This document shows, in pieces, positions 55,684 to 64,000 of a stretch of 64,000 nt of DNA. The stretch spans positions 692,001-756,000 of the forward strand of contig NZ_CP127294.1 of the NCBI RefSeq assembly GCF_030285625.1, written 5' to 3'. Position 1 is the stretch's first letter. Each line of letters begins with the position of its first letter. The notes beneath the pieces are model-generated. The model searched no databases. It was not told the origin of the DNA and saw only the letters and a program-made list of their open reading frames with translations. The position numbers and the translations under genes are program-made. This DNA comes from Amycolatopsis sp. 2-15. Its GTDB lineage: Bacteria > Actinomycetota > Actinomycetes > Mycobacteriales > Pseudonocardiaceae.

Positions 55684-56578
55684 GTGCTTGATCGGCAGCG
55701 CACACGGCGTGAGACCCGCGAGGTCACTGCCGTCCGCGTTGAGGACGTGATCCCTCCCGAGCTGCTCGACGGCGTCGGTGACGCGGACCGCGACTACCTC
55801 GAGCAGGTCTTCCGCGAGCCGCAGAAGTACCTGCCGCCGCGGTCGCACCGCGCGGAGGCCGCCAGATCCGCCGAGCCGGCCGAAGAGCCCGAGAGCCGCT
55901 TCGCGCGCCGGTGCCAAGCAGGTGGGCCTCGTCGGCGCCGGCGCGCTCGTCGCGGGCGCCGTGGTCACGGCCGCGCTGCTCAGCGGCGGTCCCCGACCGA
56001 CCACGCCCGTCGCCGAGGACACCATCCCCACCGGTTTCAGCGGCGCCGCCGCGCTCGGCGGCCAGGCCGTGCCCGGTCCGCGCGAGCACGGGGTCGGCGG
56101 CACCACGTCCGGGCACCGCGAGGGCACGCCGGCCGAGTCCGGCGCCGGCACCACGCAGCCGACGCACGACACCGGCTCCACCACGCAGCAGACCGGCGCA
56201 CCCAGCACGGGCGCACCGAGCACCACGACGCCGTCGGAGCAGTCCGAGTCCACGGGCGCGGAGACCACGTCCGACGCCGACAAGCTGCAGGCCGTGAAGG
56301 CCTTCTACTCCTCGATCGACAAGAACCCCGACAGCGCACTGGCGCTGCTCGCCCCCGGTCTCGCCCAGGGCGAAACCGGCAGCCTGGTCCGCGCGTGGAG
56401 CGCGGCCCGCTCGATCGACGTCCAGGACGCGCGCGTGCAGGACGACGGCTCGGTGGTCGCCGTCGCGGTGCTGCACCAGACCGACGGAACACTGCTCCGC
56501 GTCACGCAGCTGTTCGACGTCGTGGAGCGCGACGTCATCTCCGAAGCGCGACTGCTCTCCGCCGTCGCATTCTCGTGA
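55684..56578 (+). pseudogene. Frameshifted single-TM protein upstream of the kinase genes
   Basis: From GTG 55684 one frame encodes a soluble head (VEDVIPPELLDGVGDADRDY, then LEQVFREPQKYLPPRSHRAE). Near 55900, at a GCGCGC run (CTTCGCGCGCCGG), the coding pattern moves to another frame. This encodes AGAKQVGLVGAGALVAGAVVTAALLSGG (a TM helix), a Thr/Gly linker and a C-terminal domain ending ARLLSAVAFS. Both halves have strong coding bias and fit together as about 298 residues. A two-base loss in the GC run or a sequencing error would explain it. Confidence 0.65.
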
Positions 56579-56790
56579 CCTGCGACGATCCTGTTCCGAG
56601 TAGACGATCAGACCGTGCCGAGTGTGTGTGCACAGAGTGAACGCCTAGCCTTGCCACGGGCCGGTCTCGGGAAAACCGGCACACGGCCCACGACAGGTGC
56701 CTACGCTGCGGTGCTGCGGCCGGTTCGAGGTCGCATCTGCGGGGTGGGCACGTCCCGCTCCGGGCAGTCGGAGCCCCAAAGGGAGGTCGC

Positions 56791-58428
56791 GTGAGCGACG
56801 AGGGTCGTCTGGTCGCCGGCCGGTACCGCATCATCGGCCGGATCGGCACGGGCGCGATGGGTACCGTCTGGCAGGCACACGACGAGGTGCTGGGCCGCAC
56901 GGTGGCCGTCAAGCAGCTGCTGATGCAGCCGGGCCTCGATGAGCACGACGCCGAAGACGCCCGGCAGCGCACCATGCGCGAGGGCCGCATCGCGGCGCGC
57001 CTGCACCACCCCAACGCGATCTCGGTGTTCGACGTCGTCACCGACGACAACGGTCAGCCGTGCCTGATCATGGAGTACCTCAACTCCACGAGCCTGGCCC
57101 AGGTCCTGCAGGAGCGCGGCACGCTGCCGCCGCTGGAGGTCGCGCGGATCGGCGCGCAGGTGGCCGCCGCGCTGCGCGAGGCGCACGCCGTGGGCATCGT
57201 CCACCGCGACATCAAGCCCGGCAACATCCTGCTGGCCGGCAACGGCACCGTGAAGATCACCGACTTCGGCATCTCGCGGGCCAAGGACGACGTCACGGTC
57301 ACCAAGACCGGGATGATCGCCGGCACGCCCGCCTACCTCGCGCCCGAGGTCGCGATCGGCGGTGACCCCGGCCCCGAGTCCGACGTGTTCTCGCTCGGCT
57401 CCACGCTGTACGCCGCGTGTGAAGGCCAGCCGCCGTTCGGGCTGTCGGAGAACACGCTGAGCCTGCTGCACGCCGTCGCCGCGGGGCAGATCAACCCGCC
57501 GCGCCAGTCGGGCCCGCTCGCGAGCGTGCTCGCCGTGCTGCTGCACCCCGACATCCACCACCGGCCCACCGCCGAGGAGTGCGAAGAGCTGCTGGCGTCC
57601 GTCGCGCGGGGCGAAACGCCGCTGGGCGGACCGGCCGGCGAGACCGTGATGGTGGCCTCGGCCGGCACGCTGGGCGCTGCCGCTGTGGTCGGCGCGGCCG
57701 CCACGCACCTGTTCCCGGAAGAGGACTTGGACGACGCCGCGCACTCGGGCACGCTGCTCGACTCGCCCGGCCCGGCGCAGCAGTACTACGACGACGAGGA
57801 CGGGTACCCCGCGGCCGCCGCCTACCCGCAGAACGACTACGACCAGCAGTACCAGGGCGAGCCGCCGCTGTACGGCGACCCGGGCCGCAACGGCCTGGCC
57901 GCCACCCGGTCCGTGTCGACGCACGACGTCTACGACGACGACCAGTACGACGACGGGTATGACGACGGCTACCACGAGCCGCCGCCCCCGTCGCGCGGCC
58001 AGACCAGCCCCACCGACGACGAGGACGGGAAGCCCGGCGCGTGGAAGAAGCCGGCGATCATCGGCGCCATCGTCGTGGTCGGCCTGGTGGCGCTCGGCGT
58101 GTGGCTGCTGAGCTCGAACAACCCGCCGGACGCATCGCAGCAGCCCGCTCCCCCGGCGACGTCGTCGAACGTGGTGCCGACCACAGGCACGACGCCTTCA
58201 ACCGAGGAAGCAACCACGAGCGAGGAAGAGACGTCCTCTCAGGAGGAGTCCTCCTCACGTGAGACGACGTCGTCTCGCCGGACCTCCCCTCGAAACACAC
58301 CTTCGCGGGAGACTTCGTCCGAGCAGGACACCCCGACCACCACTCCGACTTCGAAGAGCGTCACGCCTCCGAGCTCGTCGGGCGACCCCACGGACACCGG
58401 CGGCCCGACGGCGTCGAACAACCCTTGA
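56791..58428 (+). CDS. Ser/Thr protein kinase, PknB type, membrane-anchored
   Basis: A 545-residue kinase with an intact catalytic core (about 10-270): glycine loop RIGTGAMGTV, VAVKQ lysine, HRDIKPGNILL, DFGISRAKDD and APE. A long acidic, Tyr/Asp-rich juxtamembrane segment follows. One TM helix lies near 423-440 (AIIGAIVVVGLVALGVWLL), with a short Thr/Ser-rich extracellular tail and no PASTA domains. GTG 56791 has GGGAGG upstream. A pseudokinase gene follows within 15 bases. Confidence 0.94.
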   Translation: MSDEGRLVAGRYRIIGRIGTGAMGTVWQAHDEVLGRTVAVKQLLMQPGLDEHDAEDARQRTMREGRIAARLHHPNAISVFDVVTDDNGQPCLIMEYLNSTSLAQVLQERGTLPPLEVARIGAQVAAALREAHAVGIVHRDIKPGNILLAGNGTVKITDFGISRAKDDVTVTKTGMIAGTPAYLAPEVAIGGDPGPESDVFSLGSTLYAACEGQPPFGLSENTLSLLHAVAAGQINPPRQSGPLASVLAVLLHPDIHHRPTAEECEELLASVARGETPLGGPAGETVMVASAGTLGAAAVVGAAATHLFPEEDLDDAAHSGTLLDSPGPAQQYYDDEDGYPAAAAYPQNDYDQQYQGEPPLYGDPGRNGLAATRSVSTHDVYDDDQYDDGYDDGYHEPPPPSRGQTSPTDDEDGKPGAWKKPAIIGAIVVVGLVALGVWLLSSNNPPDASQQPAPPATSSNVVPTTGTTPSTEEATTSEEETSSQEESSSRETTSSRRTSPRNTPSRETSSEQDTPTTTPTSKSVTPPSSSGDPTDTGGPTASNNP

Positions 58429-58441
58429 TCCAGGATCAGAT

Positions 58442-59572
58442 TTGAGTTCAGAAGGCACCATCGTCGGCGGCCGGTACCGGCTCGACCAGCCGATCGGCCG
58501 CGGCCGCGCGGGCATCGTGTGGCAGGCGTTCGACACGCGGCTGTTCCGCACGGTCGCGATGAAGCGCATGTACCTGCCCGTCGGCCTGCCGCCGGACCGC
58601 GCTGAGCAGGCGCGCGCCACGGTAATGCAGGAGGGCAAGGACGCGGCGCGCGTGGACCACGCGTGCGCGATCACCGTGTACGACGTGCTGCCCGACGGAC
58701 CCGACGTCTGGCTGGTGATGGAGTACATCCCGTCGCGCGGGATGGCGTCGTTCCTCGCCGAGCACGGGCGGCTCACGCCCGAGCAGGCGGCGTCGCTCGG
58801 GATCATGCTGGGCGACGCGATGGCGGCGATCCACGCGGCCGGCATCGTGCACCGCACGCTCGAACCTGGCACCGTGCTGCTGGCCGACGACGGCGGCGTG
58901 AAGCTCACCGACATCGGCATCACCGGCGGCGGGGCGCACCCGGCCTACCGCGCGCCCGAGGTCACCCGCGGCGCTCCGGCCTCGCCGGCCGCCGACGTGT
59001 TCTCGCTCGGTGCCACGCTGTACACGGCCGTGGAGGGCGTGCCGCCGTTCGGTGATGACGGCGAGGCGTCCGAGCGGCCGCCGCAGAACGCCGGGGTGCT
59101 CGCCGGTGCGCTGCGCAAGATGCTGCGGATGGACCCGACGGCGCGTCCGACGATGGCGGACACCGTGGCCGCGCTCAGCGCCATCACCGAGGGCCGCGAG
59201 CAAACCGCGTTCATCCCGCCCACGGCGCCCGCGATGCCGACCATGCCCGCGTCTCGGCCGCTGCCCCCGCCGCAGCAGGGCCAGCCGGGGCCGTTGATGC
59301 AGATGCCGGTGCAGCAGGTGCCCTACGCGCCGGCCGCGCCGCAGCCCATGCAGCAGCCGATGGTCGCCCAGCCCACGCAGCAGATCCCGCCCCAGCAGCA
59401 GCCGGTGCAGCCGCCGTCCGCGCGGTTCGTGCCGTCGGCGGCTCAGCAGGCGGTGTCGGCTGCGGAGGTGCGGCAGAAGGCGGCCGCCCGCCGGAAGCTG
59501 ATCCTCACGGTCGCCGCGATCCTGTGCGCGGTGCTGATCGGGATCGGCGTTTCCGAGCTGTTCTTCGTCTGA
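58442..59572 (+). CDS. Membrane-anchored pseudokinase
   Basis: A 376-residue kinase-fold protein from TTG 58442 (AGGA upstream). The glycine loop PIGRGRAGIV and Lys41 (VAMKRM) remain. The catalytic loop is HRTLEPGTVLL instead of HRDxKPxNxLL, so the catalytic Asp (Thr139), the Lys and the metal-binding Asn are lost, and DFG is DIG (157-159). A Pro/Gln-rich linker leads to a C-terminal TM helix (ILTVAAILCAVLIGIGVSELFFV) with almost nothing beyond it. It is probably regulatory, perhaps a partner of the adjacent active kinase. Confidence 0.88.
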   Translation: MSSEGTIVGGRYRLDQPIGRGRAGIVWQAFDTRLFRTVAMKRMYLPVGLPPDRAEQARATVMQEGKDAARVDHACAITVYDVLPDGPDVWLVMEYIPSRGMASFLAEHGRLTPEQAASLGIMLGDAMAAIHAAGIVHRTLEPGTVLLADDGGVKLTDIGITGGGAHPAYRAPEVTRGAPASPAADVFSLGATLYTAVEGVPPFGDDGEASERPPQNAGVLAGALRKMLRMDPTARPTMADTVAALSAITEGREQTAFIPPTAPAMPTMPASRPLPPPQQGQPGPLMQMPVQQVPYAPAAPQPMQQPMVAQPTQQIPPQQQPVQPPSARFVPSAAQQAVSAAEVRQKAAARRKLILTVAAILCAVLIGIGVSELFFV

Positions 59573-59585
59573 GCCGGAGGAACCG

Positions 59586-60488
59586 TCAGGCGACCTTCGC
59601 GGTCGCCTCACGCATCGCGTCGATCAGCGTCCGCACGGCCGGGTTTCCCACGGCCCGTGCGGCGATGGCCGCGTGGATGATCCGGCACGGCTCGGGGTTG
59701 CGGATCCGCCGCACGGCCACGCCCGGGTGCGCGGGCCCGACGCCGAGCTCCGGCACCAGCCCCACGCCCAGCCCGGCCGCGATGAAGCCCTGCGCCGTGA
59801 GGTAGTCCTCCGACTCGACCACGATGTTGGGCGCGAACCCGGCCGACGCGCACGCGCCGTCGAGGATCGCGCGGCACATCCCGGGCATCGGGTCCACGCC
59901 TACCCACGGCTCGTCGGCGAGGTCGGTCAGGTCGAGCACCCGCTTGCGCGCGAGCGGGTGCGCGCGCGGCAGTACCGCGCGGTACGGATCGTCGAGCAGG
60001 TGCACGAGCTCGATCCCCTTCGCCGGCGGCGCGGGGCGGGGGAAGACGACGATCGCGACGTCGGCGCGCCCCTCCTCCACCTCGGGCATCGGGTCGTCGG
60101 GGTCGACGAGCTTGAGGTCGAGCCACACGCCGGGGTGCTCCCGCCGGACGGCGGCCACGGCGTGCGGGATCACCGACGCGCCGGCCGTGGCGAAGTAGCG
60201 GATGGCCAGCTTGCCGGTGCGACCTTCCTTGAGCTCGGTCAACGCCGCTTCGGCGCGCGCCAGCTCCGCGCTCAGCGTCTCCGCGTGCTCCGACAGCAGC
60301 ACGCCCGCGGGCGTCGCGCGGATGCCGCGGCCGACGCGTTCGAGCAGCTCGGTGCCCGCCTCGCGTTCGAGAACCGAGAGCTGCTGGCTGATCGCGGACG
60401 GCGTGTACCCGAGGTTCCGCGCCGCGGCGGTGATCGACCCGCTGGTGATCACCGCGCGCAGCACCTGCATTCGCCGCACGTCGAGCAT
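59586..60488 (-). CDS. LysR family transcriptional regulator
   Basis: A 300-residue regulator. The winged HTH is at residues 1-60 (RRMQVLRAVITSGSITAAARNLGYTPSAISQQLSVLE), followed by a periplasmic-binding-like effector domain (about 92-295). It is divergent from an EamA exporter with a 104-base gap, the usual arrangement for control of that gene. AAGCG (60512) and CGCTT (60533) in the gap are weak operator candidates. Confidence 0.93.
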   Translation of the reverse strand: MLDVRRMQVLRAVITSGSITAAARNLGYTPSAISQQLSVLEREAGTELLERVGRGIRATPAGVLLSEHAETLSAELARAEAALTELKEGRTGKLAIRYFATAGASVIPHAVAAVRREHPGVWLDLKLVDPDDPMPEVEEGRADVAIVVFPRPAPPAKGIELVHLLDDPYRAVLPRAHPLARKRVLDLTDLADEPWVGVDPMPGMCRAILDGACASAGFAPNIVVESEDYLTAQGFIAAGLGVGLVPELGVGPAHPGVAVRRIRNPEPCRIIHAAIAARAVGNPAVRTLIDAMREATAKVA

Positions 60489-60592
60489 GGCCGGATTCTA
60501 CAGCTCTGCTTAAGCGTTCCTGCAGTTATTTTCGCTTGTCCTTACGTCTCGGCGGGACCACGCTGGACCGTGGCCGTAAAGGAGGAACTGGG

Positions 60593-61507
60593 GTGGGCGA
60601 GACGAAGACCCTGCTCAGGATTGCCGCGTTGGCACTGATGTGGGGTTCGAGCTTCTTCTGGATCAAGCTGGGGCTCGCGGCGTTCTCGCCGGTGCAGCTG
60701 GTGCTGGCGCGCCTGGTGCTCGGCGCCGTGGTGCTCGTGGCGCTGTGCTGGCTCGGACGCCGGCGGCTGCCGACGGACAAGCGCACGTGGCGCCACCTCA
60801 CCGTGGCCGCGTTCTTCCACAACGCGTTGCCGTTCCTGCTCTTCGCGATCGGTGAGACCACTGTGGACTCCGGCATCACAGGCGTGCTGAACTCGACGAC
60901 GCCGCTGTGGGTGCTCGTGGTGGCGCCGTTTCTCGGGGTCCGCCACCGGATGACGGCGATGCGCGCGGCCGGTCTCGTGGTGGGCCTGGCGGGGATTCTG
61001 CTGATCTTCGCCCCGTGGGAAGCGTCGGGGCTGCTGAGCTGGGGCGCGCTGGCCTGCCTCGCGGCGGCGGCGAGCTACGGCTTCGCGTTCGTCTACGAGG
61101 GCCGCTACCTCTCGGACACCGGCGACTCGCCCTACGCGCTCTCAGGCGGGCAGATGATGATCGCCGCCGGGTTCCTCGTGCTGGTGGTGCCGTTCGGCGG
61201 GCTGTCGCCGGTGCACCTGACGCCGCTGGCCGCGTTCGCCGTGGTGATCCTCGGCATCGGCGGGACCGGGATCGCGTTCGCCCTCAACTACCAGCTGCTG
61301 GCCAGCGAAGGCGCCGTCGCGGCGTCGGTGGTCGGGTACCTGCTGCCCATCGTGTCGGTGGCGCTGGGCGCGATCTTCCTGCACGAGCAGCTGAGCTTCC
61401 GCGTGATCGCGGGCATGGTCGTGGTGCTGGGCGGCGTCGCGCTCACGCGGGTGCAGCGGAAGAAGGTCGTGGCGCCGGCGCCGCTGGTCGCTCCCGAGCG
61501 AGTCTGA
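60593..61507 (+). CDS. EamA/DMT family transporter
   Basis: A 304-residue permease with about ten TM helices in two EamA repeats (MWGSSFFWIKLGLAAFSPVQLVLAR and the second starting GALACLAAAASYGFAFVYEG). The family mostly exports small metabolites. GTG 60593 follows AAAGGAGG. It is likely controlled by the divergent LysR regulator. Confidence 0.93.
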   Translation: MGETKTLLRIAALALMWGSSFFWIKLGLAAFSPVQLVLARLVLGAVVLVALCWLGRRRLPTDKRTWRHLTVAAFFHNALPFLLFAIGETTVDSGITGVLNSTTPLWVLVVAPFLGVRHRMTAMRAAGLVVGLAGILLIFAPWEASGLLSWGALACLAAAASYGFAFVYEGRYLSDTGDSPYALSGGQMMIAAGFLVLVVPFGGLSPVHLTPLAAFAVVILGIGGTGIAFALNYQLLASEGAVAASVVGYLLPIVSVALGAIFLHEQLSFRVIAGMVVVLGGVALTRVQRKKVVAPAPLVAPERV

Positions 61508-61520
61508 CCCCGCCCGTGCC

Positions 61521-62189
61521 TCAAACGAGGCGGCGGTCCGAGGCCCAGCGGGAGAGCTCGTAGCGGTTGGACAGCTGGGTCTTGCGCAGGACGCTCGACA
61601 CGTGCGTCTCCACCGTCTTGACCGAGATGAACAGCTCCGACGCGATTTCCTTGTACGCATAGCCGCGCGCGAGCAGGCGCAGGACGTCGCGCTCGCGCGG
61701 GGTGAGCAGGTCGAGCTCGGGATCGTTGATGGGCGCCGAGCCGGGGCGGTCGGCGAACGCGTCGAGCACGAAGCCGGCCAGGCGCGGGGAGAACACGGCG
61801 TCGCCGTCGGCCACGCGGATGATGGCGCGCACGAGCTCCTTCGAGGAGATGGTCTTGGTGACGTAGCCGCGCGCGCCGCCGCGGATCACGGCGATCACGT
61901 CCTCGGCGGCGTCGGACACCGACAGCGCGAGGAACACGACGTCGGGCAGCTCCGGGCGCACGCGGCGCAGCACCTCGGCGCCACCGCCGTCGGGCATGTG
62001 CACGTCGAGGAGCACGACCTGTGGTTTGGTGCGCGCGATGCCGGCGACGGCGTCGGCCACCGAGCCGGCCTCGCCGACCACCTGCACCTCGTCGGTGATC
62101 GAGTCGAGCTCCGTGCGGACCCCGGCGCGGAAGAGCGCGTGGTCGTCCACGAGGAACACCTTGACCGGCTCGCGCTGGGTCTCCGTCAC
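61521..62189 (-). CDS. NarL/LuxR-type response regulator
   Basis: A 222-residue two-component regulator. The receiver domain (about 8-125) has VDDH and the phosphoacceptor Asp62 in LLDVHMPDG. The C-terminal LuxR HTH (about 158-215) reads LTPRERDVLRLLARGYAYKEIASELFISVKTVETHVSSVLRK. GTG 62189 has GGGAG upstream. It follows the PspC-histidine kinase gene by 46 bases, so the two form a cognate pair. Confidence 0.95.
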   Translation of the reverse strand: MTETQREPVKVFLVDDHALFRAGVRTELDSITDEVQVVGEAGSVADAVAGIARTKPQVVLLDVHMPDGGGAEVLRRVRPELPDVVFLALSVSDAAEDVIAVIRGGARGYVTKTISSKELVRAIIRVADGDAVFSPRLAGFVLDAFADRPGSAPINDPELDLLTPRERDVLRLLARGYAYKEIASELFISVKTVETHVSSVLRKTQLSNRYELSRWASDRRLV

Positions 62190-62235
62190 CGTGCTGCTCC
62201 CTCGCTCGTTGTCGCCCAGCCAGAGCATAGCGACG

Positions 62236-63648
62236 TCACGCCGCGCCCTTGGTCGCTTTGCGCGGCATGGCCAGCTGCACTTCGGTGCCTTCACCCGGCG
62301 CGGTGCGCAGCTTGCACGTGCCGCCGTGGCGTTCCATGCGGCCGCGGATCGAGTCGGCGAGGCCGTGGCGGTCGGCGGGGACCACGTCGGGGTCGAAGCC
62401 CTTGCCGCGGTCGCGGATGAACACGGTGACCTCGGTGGGTTCGACCTCGGCGTACACGCTGACCTCGTCGACGCCGGCGTGCTTGGCCGCGTTGACCAGC
62501 GCCTCGCGGGCCGCCTGGACGAGGGCGGTGAGGGGTTCGTCGATCTCGACGTCGCCGACCACGACCTGGCTGACGGAGATCGCGAAGGTGTCCTCGACCT
62601 CGCCGCACGCGGCGCCCAGCGCCTCGGACAGCGGGACGGCGCCCTCTTCCTGCTCCTTCGACTTCTTGTCGCTCGGCTTGCCGTAGCCGCCGGGGCCGTA
62701 GAGCCAGCCGCGCAGCTCTCGCTCCTGGCCGCGCGCCAGCCGCGCGACCTCGTGCGGCTGGTCGGACTGGCGCTGGATCAAGGCGAGGGTCTGCAGCACG
62801 GAGTCGTGCAGGTGCGCGGCGATCTCGGCGCGCTCGTCGGTGCGGATGCGGGCGCGGCGCTCGTCGCCGAGGTCGCGGACCAGCCGCAGCCAGAACGGGA
62901 TCGTCAGCACGGCCACGCCGACCAGCGTGGCGAGCACGGCGATGAGGGCGAACTTGACCTGGTCGAAGCTGCCGCTGCGGAAGACGACGACCCCGATGCC
63001 GGTGGCCACGAGAGCCACACCGGCGAGGATCCGGATGATCGCGGCGCTGCGGCCGCCGCCGCCCACGAACGCGCCCGTGACGCCGTCGCGCGCCCCTGTG
63101 CGCCAGCGCCGGCGTTGCGATTCGTCGGCCTCGCGCCAGACCACGGCCGCGCCGAGCATGGCGATGGCCAGCGGCACGGCGACCCAGCCGCGGATGGTGC
63201 CGCTGAGCGTGCCGCTCGCGATGGCGAGGCCGATGCCGAGCGCGATGAGGCCGAACGCCTGCTGACGTTCCTTCGTGGCCTTCTTGCTGTCGACCTCGGC
63301 GGTGTCCTCGGCCTGCTGCGGCACGAAGACCCAGAGCAGCCCGTAGGCGAGCAGGCCGGCGCCGTTGAGGGCCGCGAGCAGCGCGAACGCCGTACGCACC
63401 CACACCACGGGCACACCGAGGTGGTCCGCGAGCCCACCCGCGACACCGGCCACGGCCCGCCCGCTGCGGCGCCGGTGCATCTTCGGCCGCCCGGCCTGCC
63501 CCGCGACCTCGGAAGTCCCGGAAGCCCCAGGGGTCCCGGAAGTCGCGGTGGCCGTCATGACGGCAAGCGGCACCGGCCCCCGGGCCGGGTCGCTCACCTG
63601 CCCGGCGGCGCCGAGGTCGAGGAAGTCCTGCACGCCGTCCATCGTCAC
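62236..63648 (-). CDS. PspC-domain sensor histidine kinase
   Basis: A 470-residue sensor. The N-terminal PspC domain is at about 57-112 (RRSGRAVAGVAGGLADHLGVPVVWVR), followed by further TM helices up to about 250. A HisKA_3-type dimerisation helix carries His281 (AAHLHDSVLQTLALI) and a HATPase domain follows (REALVNAAKHAG, GKGFDP, GTEVQLAMP). It probably senses envelope stress and phosphorylates the next-gene regulator. GTG 63648 or ATG 63642 may be the start. Confidence 0.93.
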   Translation of the reverse strand: MTMDGVQDFLDLGAAGQVSDPARGPVPLAVMTATATSGTPGASGTSEVAGQAGRPKMHRRRSGRAVAGVAGGLADHLGVPVVWVRTAFALLAALNGAGLLAYGLLWVFVPQQAEDTAEVDSKKATKERQQAFGLIALGIGLAIASGTLSGTIRGWVAVPLAIAMLGAAVVWREADESQRRRWRTGARDGVTGAFVGGGGRSAAIIRILAGVALVATGIGVVVFRSGSFDQVKFALIAVLATLVGVAVLTIPFWLRLVRDLGDERRARIRTDERAEIAAHLHDSVLQTLALIQRQSDQPHEVARLARGQERELRGWLYGPGGYGKPSDKKSKEQEEGAVPLSEALGAACGEVEDTFAISVSQVVVGDVEIDEPLTALVQAAREALVNAAKHAGVDEVSVYAEVEPTEVTVFIRDRGKGFDPDVVPADRHGLADSIRGRMERHGGTCKLRTAPGEGTEVQLAMPRKATKGAA

Positions 63649-63773
63649 ACGCCACGAGGAGTTCCGGCATCGGGGAAGCCCCTGATCACGACCCGGGCAC
63701 GGGCGGCACTCAGGGGAAACCTCAGGGAACGTCCCCGATGTGGCGCCGCCGCGGGTCGCGCATGCTTTGCCGT

Positions 63774-64000
63774 ATGAGTGGTGCGAACGAGGCGCCGAGC
63801 CCGAAGTCGAATCCTTTCAACGGCTTCGAGGAGACGGTGAAGGATTTCTGGGTGAGCCGGCCGCGCCGGCCGCACGTGGGGCGCAAGGTCGCGGGGGTCG
63901 CGGCGGGGCTGGGGAACCGGTACGGCATCGACCCGGTCGTGATCCGGGTGGCGCTGGTCGCGGCGATGGTGTTCGGCGGCTTCGGGCTGGTGTTCTACCT
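63774..64000 (+). CDS. PspC domain protein, N-terminal part
   Basis: The gene runs off the window; 75 residues are visible. After a polar start (MSGANEAPSPKSNPFNGFEE) comes a PspC domain (about 34-75: RRPHVGRKVAGVAAGLGNRYGIDPVVIRVAL). It is divergent from the PspC-histidine kinase gene by 125 bases. CATGCT about 13 bases before the ATG and the lack of a Shine-Dalgarno suggest a leaderless start. Confidence 0.88.
   Translation, partial: MSGANEAPSPKSNPFNGFEETVKDFWVSRPRRPHVGRKVAGVAAGLGNRYGIDPVVIRVALVAAMVFGGFGLVFY

Noticed and set aside
55880..55930. Programmed ribosomal frameshifting
   Set aside because: The frame change sits at a GC-dinucleotide run without a recognised slippery heptamer or stimulatory structure. 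Mutation or sequencing error is simpler.
52834..56283. Minus-strand open frame of 1,149 codons
   Set aside because: It is a mirror of GC-rich coding on the plus strand. The composition is low-complexity Arg/Ala/Gly/Val with no domains, and it runs through the plus-strand TM proteins.
60489..60592. Classical T-N11-A LysR box
   Set aside because: Only short imperfect arms (AAGCG/CGCTT) are visible, not enough to call an operator.

Overview
The window is high-GC actinobacterial chromosome, most likely Pseudonocardiaceae and probably Amycolatopsis. The evidence is third-codon GC bias, many GTG/TTG starts, several probable leaderless genes, an SOS box of the actinobacterial TCGAAC-N4-GTTCGA type, the PerM/DUF5336/DUF3017/DUF1918/DUF1707/SCO4848-type actinobacterial families, and an intergenic repeat of a kind I associate with Amycolatopsis. 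The genus call is inference. No tRNA, rRNA, CRISPR array, prophage or insertion sequence was seen.

Layout. 1-3.3 kb: succinate dehydrogenase operon (sdhC partial, sdhD, sdhA, sdhB). 3.4-9.8 kb: an orphan 2TM/beta-rich protein, a SCO4848-like membrane protein, a D-Ala-D-Ala carboxypeptidase, a YihY/BrkB membrane protein, a small P-loop kinase, a decayed lipoprotein gene and trpS. 10-24.5 kb: a secreted GH19 chitinase behind DasR-like operators, exonuclease III, an MBL hydrolase, TetR, ArsR and MFS genes, NADP-isocitrate dehydrogenase, small methyltransferases, a HhH-GPD repair protein, and folD with a DUF3017 gene. 24.8-28.7 kb: a 1,053-residue protein ending in a TNT (NAD glycohydrolase toxin) domain, and an MfpA/Qnr-like pentapeptide protein. 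28.8-35 kb: a mutasome operon imuA'-orf96-imuB-orf27-dnaE2 behind a perfect SOS box. 35-44.2 kb: epoxide hydrolase, GNAT, purH-purN-perM, a DUF5336 membrane protein and sucC-sucD. 44.3-52.8 kb: a large membrane protein, an M23 peptidase, pcrA/uvrD1, a DUF1707 protein, and a chorismate mutase gene behind what looks like a complete Phe/Tyr transcription attenuator. 53-59.6 kb: a run of one-TM, low-complexity proteins around an active Ser/Thr kinase and an adjacent pseudokinase. 59.6-64 kb: a LysR/EamA divergent pair and a PspC-fused histidine kinase with its LuxR-type response regulator, beside a second PspC gene cut by the window edge.

The housekeeping genes (sdh, dac, yihY, trpS, icd, folD, purN/H, perM, sucCD, M23, pcrA, chorismate mutase) are a conserved actinobacterial core. 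As I recall, Streptomyces keeps them in one neighbourhood (SCO4797-SCO4858), while Mycobacterium tuberculosis splits them into Rv0948c-Rv0957 and Rv3316-Rv3356c. Accessory genes are interleaved.

Most promising observations: (1) the leader peptide with consecutive Phe-Phe-Tyr codons, antiterminator and terminator before chorismate mutase; (2) two short unannotated-type ORFs locked by start/stop overlaps into the SOS mutasome operon; (3) the TNT-domain protein carrying a YezG-like immunity-type N-terminus; (4) a pseudokinase (HRD to HRT, DFG to DIG) next to an intact kinase; (5) tandem DasR-like operators at the chitinase gene.
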